DNA of 64,000 nt, from assembly GCA_030248065.1 (NCBI GenBank), contig JASAMV010008485.1:1-64000 (forward strand). Reading direction: 5' to 3'. Under the pieces are notes generated by a model that saw only the letters and a program-made list of their open reading frames with translations, made no database searches and was not told the DNA's origin. Positions 1-11,800 of the stretch are shown in pieces; within the stretch, counting starts at the first letter, position 1, and the number at the start of each line of letters is the position of its first letter. Both the position numbers and the translations under genes were made by a program. Source of the stretch: Rhynchonema sp. JSB1_4. Taxonomy: Eukaryota; Nematoda; Chromadorea; Monhysterida; Xyalidae.

Positions 1-549
1 ATCAATCACACTCGACCACACCAGCAACCAGAAACATTAGTCCACCAACTAATTCGGTGAAACATCACCGGCCATTTCCTCACGATAGAAGCGATATTAT
101 TTTTTGCGACATAGATGTCGTACGCCTCCACCACTAGCCAAACTCAACGATGTGCGACTTGCCCGGATCCATTCATGTTCCTTAGCGCAGTTGTGATCTG
201 TCCAGTAAAATGGGAGCGCCGGACACGCCGATTTTCGGGTGGCCAAAAAACACCTTTCTATAGGGTGGATCGAGCTTAAATTTTCAACGTTTTGTACTGG
301 CTGGACTATCTCTCAAAAACAATCGAAACATCATCAGAATCCAATCACACGCGCTCACACCAAAAACCCCGTTTTTAACACGCAAGGTATAGGGAAAAAT
401 CACTAAATCCAGCCTGGTGATGTTTCACCTGAGAAGAAAATTTTTTTCCCCCAAATCATCTCATCCCATCACACTGTCGTTCACATACACATATCACCGA
501 CACCCAATCTTACACCGTCTGGTTTCAACTTCAAACCATGGTGTACTTC
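1..549. other. No gene seen
   Basis: Downstream flank of the array. I find no exon with family motifs on either strand and no recognisable RNA gene. Copies of the enriched octamer occur at 58-65 and 420-427. Open frames here are short and have no support. Confidence 0.5.
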
Positions 550-866
550 GGGTAAAGGCAGTCTACGGGTACGGGAGGTTGTCACTCAGCCCCCGACTAC
601 CGTAACCCACCGTAATTTTGATCTGCAAGGATCGTGTCGAGACCATTTTGTTTTTTATCTATGTTTTGTGTGTTAGCGCCATCACCAACCAACATTTCGA
701 AGCTTTGGTGATCGACGCGCATGATGACAATTTCCAGCTTGCTGCCGCTAATACACGTGTCGATAAGCAGCGATCAGCATGGGTCTCGCAACGATGTCGC
801 TTCCGGTGGGTTACGGTATTCGGGGGCTGAGTGACAACCTCCCGTAGACTGCCTTTAACTACCGTT
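550..866. repeat. Foldback (long inverted repeat) element, probably TTAA-type
   Basis: The left arm begins AAAGGCAGTCTACGGG, continues through a GGTTGTCACTCAGCCCCC block and ends near 615. The right arm (about 800-853) is its reverse complement, ending CCCGTAGACTGCCT and followed by TTAA. On the left the flank reads GTAA, one base from TTAA. The arms are about 55 bp around a 200-bp centre. No transposase is encoded. The TTAA assignment rests on one intact flank. Confidence 0.6.
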
Positions 867-2421
867 ACCTCGTCGATTACTTTTTTTTATTTTGGCTACT
901 ATACAGGTTTCTACTTTTTTAATTTACGAAATTGGGATTGAATACCGTGTAACGAACCTGTTTCACCACCAATTTTACGAGTTTGCACACCAGGATGCAC
1001 AAACTACCAACAATTGGGTAGTTCCAATCCAGGAATGCATCCAAACACTGCACACAGCTTGGAATTCGTCGCGGCAAACAGCCACCGATCAACTATAAAT
1101 GTACATGAGCGCGGCGGAACACTGGGTCTCTCAAAAAAGGTCTCCGGTCAACCTGTACATGTTGACTGCCATATGCGAAAAAGTTGTGCTTCCAGAAAAG
1201 GCCAATGTACAAAGATGCACCCACCATATTGTGCAAACATGCATACGTTCAAACGTTTTGCGTGAATAAAATTTTTATTTCTCTATAAAATGCTCAAATG
1301 TATTGATTTAGCTACCTATTTATGATACGGCGTGACCAACAACATTGGAAGGACGGTCCGTGAGAAAACTCAAATATAAAACTGCAGGTGGATTCCACAA
1401 ATGCTGACTTGGTCAATGCTGAATATGGTTTTCTCCAACGGCTTGACCCAGGACTGTTTTCCTCCAATGCCCTCTCTGATCATATCGACAACTTTGAAAG
1501 TCACCTAAATATAACAGTATCTTTCGGAGTACGTACATATGACGCATAAGCAGAGTGTTGGTCTCAACACCATGACCATGGAAAATATCACCTTGGAATA
1601 AATTATGACGGATCCTGGGGTCAATTATGACGGAGATTGCATTCCATCCCAACATCGATTTTTTGAATTCGAGCATTTAAAATTCGGAATTGCTGCGTCT
1701 GTAACCACCTTCTGATTTTTCAGTTTCAGCATTTTGGATACAGAAAATAGCGGATAAAAAAACGTTTTTTTCGTGAAAAAAACGTAATTTTCGGTTTTTT
1801 ACTGTTTCTGGAGGCGAAAAAAACGAAAAAGCCAAAAAACCGCAGCCGCTTGGAATTTTTTTTGGAAGGATGTTTTTTGTGGATTTTTTGCTAAATTCCT
1901 ATAATATTTTCGTGAGCCTGTCTTTGGTCGAAGGCGCGAGGTATAGAAGTGTTGATTTTGATCACTTTGGTTGTTATGTGTGATCAAAACATCCTAAGAC
2001 ACCGTGACATGATTGATTCTTTCGGAAGTTTTGGTCCTATTTTAGACCTGCCTGGACCTACGAAAGGTAATTATATTTTATTATTGACACAAGAATCAAA
2101 TAAACATTATTTGCTATCACTTATATCAAGTGGACAATTGTCTATTCATGGGTAATGCGCAAATCTAGTACATTCGCGCGTGAAGCCCGTTGAAAGTGCC
2201 GCAACCTGTGGTTGGTCAAATTGAATCCGAATTAATCCGAACCTCTGAAGTACTGATTGACCCTGCATGTTTCTGAGAATTTTTTGATCAGGAATAAACC
2301 GGGCTTTTTGACATCAACCTGATCAACGTTTCAAAGCAGCCCAAAAAGTGACAAGCATTTTGTGGCTGACGGAAAGGGCAAACCTAAATGTCGGATATAA
2401 CGGCAAAGTTACTTTTCACTA
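867..2421. other. No gene seen; AT-rich and low-complexity stretches
   Basis: No family exon is found. At about 1735-1880 there are A/T homopolymer runs with repeated AAAAAACG and its complement, similar in texture to the A/T-rich cores of the hAT-like elements to the right. A CTGTTTCA variant of the enriched octamer lies at 959-966. I could not define element ends. Confidence 0.4.
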
Positions 2422-2705
2422 TTGGTCGCACAATGACTATATGAGAATCCATCCAAAACTTTTCCTGAATTGACAAGCCAGAAAATTCAAATTGACATTG
2501 CGCGGCAACGTGTAATCACACATAACACATGCAGTAAATGAAATGTTTCAGACGTTCAAAACGTGGTTGATTTGCTGGTTTATTTTCAGATGAAAATGCT
2601 TTGTAAGAAATACAAATAGCTTGGTGGTTGAGCATGGCTCAACTGTTGAATCCTGAAAGTCAAGGTGGTTTTGGATGGATTCTCATATGGTCATTGTGCG
2701 ACCAA
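2422..2705. mobile_element. TA-flanked MITE, copy 1 (Tc1/mariner-like by target site)
   Basis: Terminal inverted repeats of about 35 bp start TTGGTCGCACAATGAC and include ATGAGAATCCATCCAAAA. Both ends are flanked by TA (2420-2421 and 2706-2707). The 284-bp element has no coding capacity and an ATGTTTCA octamer inside (2543-2550). It lies only about 33 bp beyond the stop codon of gene L, so it may be part of that gene's 3' UTR; an AATAAA-like signal on the minus strand falls within it (2579-2584). Two diverged relatives lie in genes C and B. Confidence 0.75.
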
Positions 2706-2737
2706 TACCAAGTAGTGATTCGGCATAAGCGTGAAAT

Positions 2738-5700
2738 TCATTGATCTTCAAAATTCCAGTCTTCATCTTCACACATTGGGTCGTAGTCTTCTTGTTTCAC
2801 TTCATCTGGCGGCGGTGTGCCTGCGCTCACATGCGCCATCGGAACGTCAATATGATGATCCTTAGCTCGATTGGCAGCTAGAAGTGGAGAATACAAATAG
2901 GAATAGACACGCTGTGGTTTTTTAGATTTGATCAGCCTTGATCGTGCTAATTACCTTTCTTTGTCCTTTCTCTCTGTGCGGCGGAATTCTTCGCTTTGAA
3001 CGACACTCTGACATAGTCACGCGGTGTATGCACCCAGAAATAGTGGACCAAGGCCAGCTCGAACTTGATCGTATACGGTATCGAACGTTTGGCTCCACCG
3101 TTACCGATTCGGTACAAGCCCAATGATTCGTTACGGTCCTGAGGTAGTTTATGAACGCTGGGTGTGTGAGACTGTCACAAGCAAAGCAGTTTTGGGCAAA
3201 AAAAAACAAAAAATTTAAAAAAAACCAAGAAATTTTTAAGAAAAAAACGTGTTTTTTTTAAAAAAACACGGTTTTAAAAATAATTTTTTTAAAAAAAACT
3301 TTTTTTAAAATTTGGCCGGGGAACAATATTGTCTAAAACGTTCGAAAATGGCCTTTTTCGAGCTTAAAATTGGTAATTTTTTTCCCAGGGTGCGTAATAG
3401 TTTCTTCACAAAAGTGCATGCGGCGCTTGTTCTTCACATCTTGGCGCCTCTGAAAGCGTTTACCATGTGCCTTGATGTAAAACATAAGGTATAATACATG
3501 TGTTTCTTTCGTCAGTAGTTCACGGATGACGAGCTTTATCAGAGCAATCAAAGTTGCTTAGACAACCAATATTCAGGACAAACAGCAAAAATATCTGGTT
3601 TCTGTATAGGCAACCTACGTTATCACGTAAGTATACCTCATTTGGTCATCTCTGATGCACACATGCAGCAACACCAAAAGACAGAACATCGGTCAGTGGC
3701 TCACGTGGGCTTCAGGCCCCATCGGTTACTGGAAGGGCACAAATATAACACAGGAAAACTCGCCAATAAGTCACATTCAGCAAGTATAATTGCTCATCGT
3801 GTATTTTATTAGCCATTTTTTGCATTCATCTTTTATTTTTGCAAACAATTTGAATCATTTTTTGCCATCTTCGGAAATTTAAAAAAAAAATTTTTTTTAA
3901 AAATTTTTTTTTTAAATTTTCATTTAAAAATTTTTTTTGCAACCCTGGTCACAAGTTGCCCATTAGCACACCTTCTGATCGAGAAAGGAACGCAATTCGA
4001 TAAACCAGTATCGACTTTTGATCAAATCAGGACACGAACGAGCGTACCAGCGTTGACCGAATAGCTGGAAATTGAAATGCTATATGTACTTTACACGGTG
4101 ATATTTTCGAAACGCTGTAACGGTCAGTTGGGTGTAAAGGTCGGTGGAAAGCTGGGTGTGAGAAAGTTCAGTGTAAGCTCGGCGTAAGCTTGAAACATTG
4201 CACGCTCAGCAAGCAGCAGCGTTTCTAAACGAAATGTCAACTTTGATGGTTTGTTGTGCAAGCGTAGAGCGTTTGTTTGCAATCAGGTTCATTTAAGCTC
4301 GTTGCACAAACGTTTTAAAGGAATATTTCTAAGTTACCTAACATTTCGCCCCAAGGCTGTTGAGAAGTTGAACATTCATTGACGGCGGTGCCAAAAATTT
4401 TGACGTCACTAACTGATCGCAGCACGAAATCAAAACGGCTCCATAAAAGGTTGCGAAATTCATAAATATCGTTTAGAAACGCTTGTGCAACCAGCTTAAA
4501 TGAACCAGATTGCAAACAAACAATTTACGTTTGCACAGCAAACTGCCAAAGTTGACCTTTCGTTTAGAAACGCGCGTCTGCTGCTTGCTGAGCGTGCAAT
4601 GCTTCAAGCTTACGCCGAGCTCACACTGAACTTTCTCACACCGAGCGTTCCACCGACCTTTACACCCAATTGACTTTTACACCGTTTCGAAAATATCACC
4701 CACAGACAGATGTTTCGACGTCAAACGCATTCAACCGACCAAATGGGTGTGCTTGTTGGCAAAACGTTTCACTTTGTCCGCTTTGTTCGCAATCGATCTG
4801 CGGATTACACCGGTCGCCGGATCCAAACTGGTCATAATTCGGTGTTTGCTTGAGATCACCTCAGTCGTAATACCTGCGTGGTGAGAAAGATATCCCATAA
4901 TCACCTTTAAAGCTGACTTGACAACGAACCAACCGGTGTCATTATCCATGGCCACGATTTGTTCCCAATTTTCCCTGGGTTCATCTTGTCGCGCCCGTTT
5001 CAGATCGAAAATGAACGCCTTCGATCGATCGGTGGGCGTCACTTTGGGCACATCACGCGTGAACAAATAGTCCTGGCCGCTGTCAACAAGAAATGAAAGA
5101 TAACAGGTGAAAAATTGAGAATTTTTCTCAATTACACCACCTCATGCGCCTGTAATAGTACTGAGGCGACTGCACTGGCTACTGTCTTGTGTACGTGCTT
5201 TGCACAAAAGATGATAAATCAATAACGATACGATTTTTAGCCTTGTGGGCACACATTGCGTTAGATCTGTGAATACAGTTTCGGCCCCGCCCTGGGCCTT
5301 ACTGCGGCGCCTATACAACGCTGCCTGCTGTTTATGCCATTTGTGTACATACATGTATGTTTCTACGTTTGTCATTGATCTGCGAATGATGGGCCCATTG
5401 AAACCGCAAGCATCCCATACCTGTGCGCAGCCCAAAAGTATTGCAACGCGATGTCAGTGTTCATGTTGTCAAGTGGCAGCCAAGTGATTGACGATGTCGG
5501 GTGCTCACACTCGTCAGCACGCAGCAGACTGAAAGTCAGCTTATAGATATCTATTTTGTAAATGTCAGAACACTGTATAGCTATTCTGATTATTCCTGAA
5601 CGTTTTGGTCTGAATGTTCTGATTGCGTAATAGACCAACACTGTAGGCTTAGCGGTCGCTGCCTGCTTTTCGCGCGCCATAAAAGCCTCCAATCCGAGAT

Positions 5701-8611
5701 ACGGTCCGTTCATGCTGATGTCGACTTGGTAGAAATCGTCGGTCTTCATTCCCGGATGACCTTCGACCACCCTGAAACACAAAACACTGATAATGATAAT
5801 AATAGGCAGATGATAATCGAATAAATCCAATCGGGCAAATCGAAAAGTAGTGGTTGACCAGCTCACTTCTACGTCAGCCACCGGTCGCGTCAGATGGACC
5901 ATGCATGCAGTGCACCACATGGTGCTCAACTAACCAGAAATTTAAAATACAGCTAGGAATATCCAAATGGAAATACAGAGCGACCCGGATCCAACCGTTT
6001 TCGAAGTGCTGCCGACGCCATTTTATTAGCCATGATCTTATCTTTGTTAATGATTCTGTCTTTGTCGTCACCGATTTTAGTCCACGGATAATATTTGTCC
6101 ACAGGTGGCTTGTTGACCACGCCGAATGTGCGTGGTCGGTCCAGCCACATGTAGTACACCATAAGATGGTCGTAATCGAAGAAGATTTTCGTTCGACGCT
6201 TGCCTTTGGGCTTTTCGGCCTCCTGCGTGCACAGACTGCGTTGTACTGACACACCAATGTGGTGAAACATCACCAATTATTGCGCTACTCACCAAGTTCG
6301 CCACATATCGTTCAATCGGTGTGACGATGACAATGAACTTGACCAGATCCGGGCAGGAAAGCACCAAATGCCGTCGTAGTCTCAGCTGTAGTGCGTGATA
6401 ATACAGTGCTAAATCGATCAAATAATGCTTCCATCCTTGAAAACGATTCGTAAATGGGTACCGGCCCGCACAGTTGCAAGGCCAAGGCACGCTGTCAACT
6501 TGGTGCCGTGCCCATTGAGTGGTTAGTTTGGACAGAATTTATATCGGTGGTTCCAAAGCTAAAGACAAATCGATGCCATGCCACCGACCACGTGCGTGTG
6601 CTGTGCGCTGTTCTCAATCATGTCAGTTATTGACTCACGACGTTGCCGCACGACACTCCAACGGCCGTCGGCTCGTTTGTGACAATAGGACACAGAATCT
6701 CCCACCAGACACATTGGGCCTGCAACCAAAATTAAAGATATGGTACAGAGGTATGTATGGTATGCTGCCTAGAAACGGATGGCCCGATAAAGCTCGCTTC
6801 TAGCGAATGCTAAGCAGATATCAGTCGTGGGACTCCCAATCCAAGTTTTGATACCGATGGCTAGGCGCGTACATATCAGGCCCAAGGCTCAGCCTGACCA
6901 TGGGGACTGATAGTGAACTGTTCTAACAGTTCTCAGAAAGAGGGAGTTTGTTGATGTTGACTCACCGGCACTCAGCCACTGATTGAGCACAGCTTTGTAT
7001 GTGCTCGCCACACCCATCGCTTTCAGCTCGTCGGTGATTTGGTACACAAACGCTTTGCTGCGATCCATGGGCACCTGGTAATTGAGGTGTCATATCACTG
7101 TCGTATTGATCGCAGTTTATTCCTAGTTCAATCGATCAAGCACACAAAATTCAATCACCTCTTTCGGTACACGACTTGACAGCAAATATTGATGCGTTGG
7201 TTGTTTGACAGCCTCGAAGTATTGACATGCAATTTCGAGGTTAAAGTGATCAAGTGGCAGCCACACCACACCATCGAAGCCGGTGGTCTCGCACTTGTCG
7301 ACCGGCAGAATGCTGCAAAGAGAAACACACTCATCTGTACAACAATTATAACAATAGCTGGTTGAGTGCCTTTGAAGCTAAAACGTTCCACCAGATTATC
7401 GAACAGCCCACCGTCACTGTTGTCACCAGAACATGTGTCAATCACCTTCAACCAAACTCACTCCGTTGGTTCTGCGTCCCTCATCTGCCGCATTCGTGCC
7501 AAAAACGTCTCTGCATCGACGAACGGTCCGTTGTCCTTGACATCAGCACAGGGCGCCAACTTGAAATTCCTGCCCGCCCATTTATCCAGTGGTTCTTCAA
7601 ATCCTTCAACTGTGTCGTATAATGTTTCAATGGCGGCAAAGTCCGGCCGCTTCATGATTCGGTTCGATCTGCGTTGCGGTAATTCGCTCTCGGACAATCG
7701 TTCGTCGTTACCCTTCCTTCCAGCTGGCTGTGCACTGTTCGATGTAGTTGGTATAGTACGTCCACCATACACTGGTTACTTTACGACATTGTCCATTGAA
7801 CGGTGGGTCTTTTGCCTTTATTTTTCGCTTCTTCTCATTGTCGACCTTCTTATTTTGCCGTTTGCGTTTCGCCAAGTGTTTGACAGATGGCTTTATCACG
7901 TGATTAGGATCAGAGTCTGATGCAGCACCACCGAAATCCGAGTCCGAATCAAAATTGTCATCGATGAGTGACGACGGAGACATTTTGATCTGCAAATTAA
8001 TGGGCACTGGAGTAAGTATTACAGCTGACTACATTCCGGACCACAATTAACCGTGAATTGCTGCATTGCATCGCTATTCACATCCATCATCAGCTGTTCT
8101 GCCTTGTTCGCATCATCGAATCGTCGAGCATCGAAATCGATCGCATCAGTGAACACCAATCGAGCGTCCAATGGTGTGCACGCGAACACACGACGATCGA
8201 CAGACAGACAACACGACACTTGGCTGCAGATAGACTCAAATGAGTAGTGCACAAAATCAAACGAATCGAGCATAAACATAAATCTAGGAGCAACATATCG
8301 ACGCAACACAACGTTCACAAATGTTTGTTGGGCAAATTCATTTTGACCAGGGTAAAAGTTGTTCCCATCTTTACGCTGGTCAACATAACGCTTTACGCTT
8401 GTCAATACAACTCTTTCTGTGCGTCCGTGTAAAGTTCATACCCAGTAACTCACACTCAAAGGGCGGCGACCAACCGAAATTGTTGTTCGTGTCCGATCTT
8501 GATGTGCGACTCGATGGTGGGCAACGGGAACAACCCGGCACAGAACTCACATTCTTCGTACACATCCACTCGGTTGGTGCCGTCACCCGTCGCCCATGCA
8601 CTCGAATACAT
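2738..8611 (-). CDS. Array gene L: full-length member, K/L subfamily, with a candidate frameshift in the linker
   Basis: Start ATG 8611-8609 (MYSSAWATGDG), stop TGA 2738-2740. Approximate exons: E1 8467-8611 (VYEECEFCAGLFPLPT); E2 8040-8245; E3 region 7450-7990; E4 7158-7313 (VVWLPLDHFNLEIACQYF); E4b 6966-7076 (MDRSKAFVYQ); E5 6589-6721 (HTHVV); E6 6291-6389 (VLSCPDLVK); E7 5985-6250 (VYYMWLDRPRTF); E8 5640-5773 (MNGPYLGLEAF); E9a 5425-5531; E9b 4943-5080 (TDRSKAFIFDL); E10 4741-4878 (HTHLV); E11 3962-4063 (ARSCPDLIKSRY); E12 2957-3147 (VHYFWVHTPRDY); E13 2738-2882 (YDPMCEDEDWNF). In the E3 region the acidic/basic part (KRKRQNKKVD) and the NGPFVDAETF part lie in different frames, with the change between about 7745 and 7800, where gene K has one open exon. 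This is either a frameshift or an unseen small intron. Large transposons sit in the E10-E11 and E11-E12 introns. Confidence 0.66.
3182..3947. mobile_element. Non-autonomous hAT-like element in gene L
   Basis: An exact 8-bp direct repeat GTCACAAG borders the segment (3174-3181 and 3948-3955), the target-site size typical of hAT transposons. The right end reads TTGCAACCCTG, compatible with a CAGGGTTGC-type terminus; the left end is less well matched. The ends are long A/T homopolymer runs that can pair with each other. No transposase open frame is seen in 766 bp. It lies in the intron between exons E11 and E12 of gene L. Confidence 0.72.
4098..4701. repeat. Foldback element with about 200-bp arms in gene L
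   Basis: The left arm starts GGTGATATTTTCGAAACG and proceeds through GTAAAGGTCGGTGGAA and CTCAGCAAGCAGCAG. The right arm (about 4510-4701) is the reverse complement, ending CGTTTCGAAAATATCACC. The arms differ at scattered positions, suggesting some age. Target duplication is unclear. It occupies the intron between E10 and E11 of gene L. An octamer (minus orientation) lies at 4191-4198. Confidence 0.72.
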
Positions 8612-8857
8612 GTTTGTTGCGCACCTGATTGAGAATGGAGAACACATAACGAAGGCGTTGAAAAATTGGCACGTGATATTGCAGTATAACAATAACAGAT
8701 AATTTAGCATCGGATAATAAAACCGACTGTATCATCTATAAACCAGCTCAAAAACCTGCTCGCAATTTTATACCGCTGAGTGGTTACACGTATTTGAGAA
8801 GAAAATACAAAGAAATTAAAAAATGTTCACAACTCTCAAATATGAATAGCTCGAAAT

Positions 8858-11800
8858 TCATTGATCTTCAAAATCCCAGTCTTCATCTTCACACATTGGG
8901 TCGTAGCCTTCCTCTTTGACCTCATCTGGTGGCGGGGTGCCCGCGCTCACGTGTGCTGCCGGAACATCAACATTTTCATCTTTAATTTGATTGCAGGCTG
9001 CAATAGGAACGCGGCAAATGTTATCTGTGGCTTCTTAATTGGATCAAAAACAAAGATCGGTTTTCTTGCCACAATCCATACCTTTCGTTCCCTGCTGTTT
9101 CAATGCGAAACGGGTTGTTTTGAACGACACCCTGACATAGTCACGTGGTCTGTGCACCCAGAAATAATGGACCAAGGCCAACTCGAACTTGATCGTGTAC
9201 GGCAGCACAGACTTCTGGCCACTCAAAGAACCTTTCTTACATGCACCCAATGATTCGTAGCGTTCCTGTGAATTGTAGGGAGCCAAACATGAAACCGGTA
9301 GTAGCAACAGCGTATCATATGTCAAGCCCGACAAACCTTCTGATCGAGGAACGAGCGCGCTTCGACGAACAAATATCGACTTTTGATCAGGTCGGGACAC
9401 GAACGCACGTATCGCCGTTGGCCGAACACCTGACACAATCAATTATACAATTAGCGGACTGATGTTTCACAGAAAGAACACCAACTGGAGCCGACCATGT
9501 GAGTGTACTTTTCGGTCAGCGGTCGCAGATTAGTCATTTTGATCATATTTGTTCGGCTGATCTTGCCCGTCACCGGATCCAATCTGGTCAACACTCGCAG
9601 TTTGGTCTCGCAATCGTTGCTCATCAATCCTGGGTGCATGTGAGAACGTGGAAACACAAACAGGTGATGATGCCAGGAAAGCACGAGTCAACCGTCTCTC
9701 ACCAACATAGACGTAAATGCTCATACTACTGTATCTGCAAGCAGTGGTTTTTAAAAAAAAATTTTTTTTTTAAATTCGTTCCAAAAGTTAAAAAATTTTT
9801 TTTATTATTTCAAAATTCGAAAATTTCTCTATTTTTTGCTCTAAAAGTGCTATTTTTTGCATAAAAATTGCTACTGTTAACATCACCCGACCCTACCATG
9901 GGTGTATTGGGTGCCATAATCGTTGTTTTGTGGCATCTAGACATAGTGCACACACTCACATGGCCTCTCATATGATTACACATGTACATGTGACTGGGTG
10001 GGCATGCATTTATCCATGCAACAGACCCGAAAGCAGTGATTCGGTGTGATATTCACTCTATATTTACACTGTTTGTCACATATTTGCATTGGTCGTGTAC
10101 CAAGAGGCAATAGTTTCACCCAAATGTACCGTCTTGAGTGTCACAAAGCCACACCAAGGCACCCACACCACGTGGGGGAAGTGTACGGGTGTGTACCTGA
10201 CTACTGTTGGTACTCATTGACCATTGTTTAGTATTGTTTTCGTGTCGTGAGTGCTTTATATGCACTTACCACACGTTATGGAAGAAAAATGCCACTATTT
10301 TTTGCTTTAGCGCTCATTTTTTTCGTTTCTGGCAGTTTTTGGCTGGAATAAAAAAAATTTTTTTACATTAAAAAAAATTTTTTTTTTTAAAAATGGGGTT
10401 TGAATAAAAATTTTTTTTATTAACCACTGTCTGCAAGTGAACGTGGACTACAGGCCGTGACTGTGCGCCTCAAACCGTACGCGCTAGGTCACACACACAC
10501 AACTACAGCACGATTGGTGCTCTACAGAGCATAGTCAATTTACGATAAGACAACCCACAACCAACCGGTGTCATTATCCATGGCCACGATTTGTTCCCAA
10601 TTTTCCCTGGGTTCATCTTGTCGCGCCCGTTTCAGATCGAAAATGAACGCCTTCGATCGATCGGTGGGCGTCACCTTGGGCACATCACGCGTCAACAAAT
10701 AGTCCTGGCCGCTGTCAACAAATCAATAGTGTACACAGGCATGTACACGCAGAAACACCAAAGCCCGTTGTTGTTCCAACAATTTAACCTGTGCGCAGCC
10801 CACAAGTATTGCAACGCGATGTCAGTGTTCATGTTGTCAAGTGGCAGCCAAGTGATTGACGATGTCGGGTGCTCACACTCGTCAGCACGCAGCAGCCTGA
10901 AACGCACTTCAGGGTTACGTCAAAGTGAAGAAGTATGATGCTGTTCGTATAAATTGACCAACTCCGTCGGTTTTGCCAGCCGCCATGCGTTGACTTGAGC
11001 GATGAACGCCTGCAAGCCGAGGTACGGTCCGTTCATGCTGATATCGACCTGGTAGAAATCGGCTGATGTCATGCTCGGATGACCGGCGACCACACTGAAT
11101 AATGCACATAGAGTCAGCCCACATTTGGGCTAGCAGACACAGCAGCTGGTCAAGACGACGTATAAATGCCGACGCACAAATGCGAATTTGTCGAGTACAC
11201 TTACCGTTTTCTCAGTTTCGCCGTCGTAAGTGCCCAACCGGGAACTACCACCTGCAACAAGCAATGCACAGAGATTGAAACATTGAAAGCTCACACTCAT
11301 ACAGTGTGACCCCATATTCACATTCAACACTTTGGACGGTTTCGTTCTCATCGTTAGCTCGCTCGATTTCATTGAAATTCAATGCCTATCGAACTAGAGC
11401 TTGAGATCTTTTGTGTAAAAGCTATTAGTCGACAACCCACGGATGTTTGGCAATGTCTCATCGAATGTGAGTTTACCATAGAAATTCTAATGCTTATATT
11501 GTCAACTCAATCAATGACATCCATCAGGCGAACTAGCAACGCTGAGCACGTGCCAGTTAAAAGTGTTGCGTCAGCATCTGGGTCACCTATGCTGTACCTG
11601 TTTGCCTTCGCCGTCCGACATGGTTTGGCTACTTGGGTTGGATCGAAAGCCAGGCTGCAAGCGGGAGCTGAGCAGTTTCCACGGCCATTTCTTGGTGACC
11701 GGTGCTTTTGGCACAACGCCAAACACACGGGGTCGATCCAGCCAGAAGTAGTACACCATCAGCCCATCAATCTCGAAGAATATCTCTCTCTTTTCACCTT

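Noticed and set aside
1413..1676. Minus-strand open frame downstream of gene L considered as a further exon
   Set aside because: No family motif, and gene L already ends with a complete tail exon and stop at 2738.
5854..6249. Plus-strand 131-residue open frame
   Set aside because: It overlaps exon E7 of gene L on the opposite strand, which has clear paralogues; the plus frame is a shadow.
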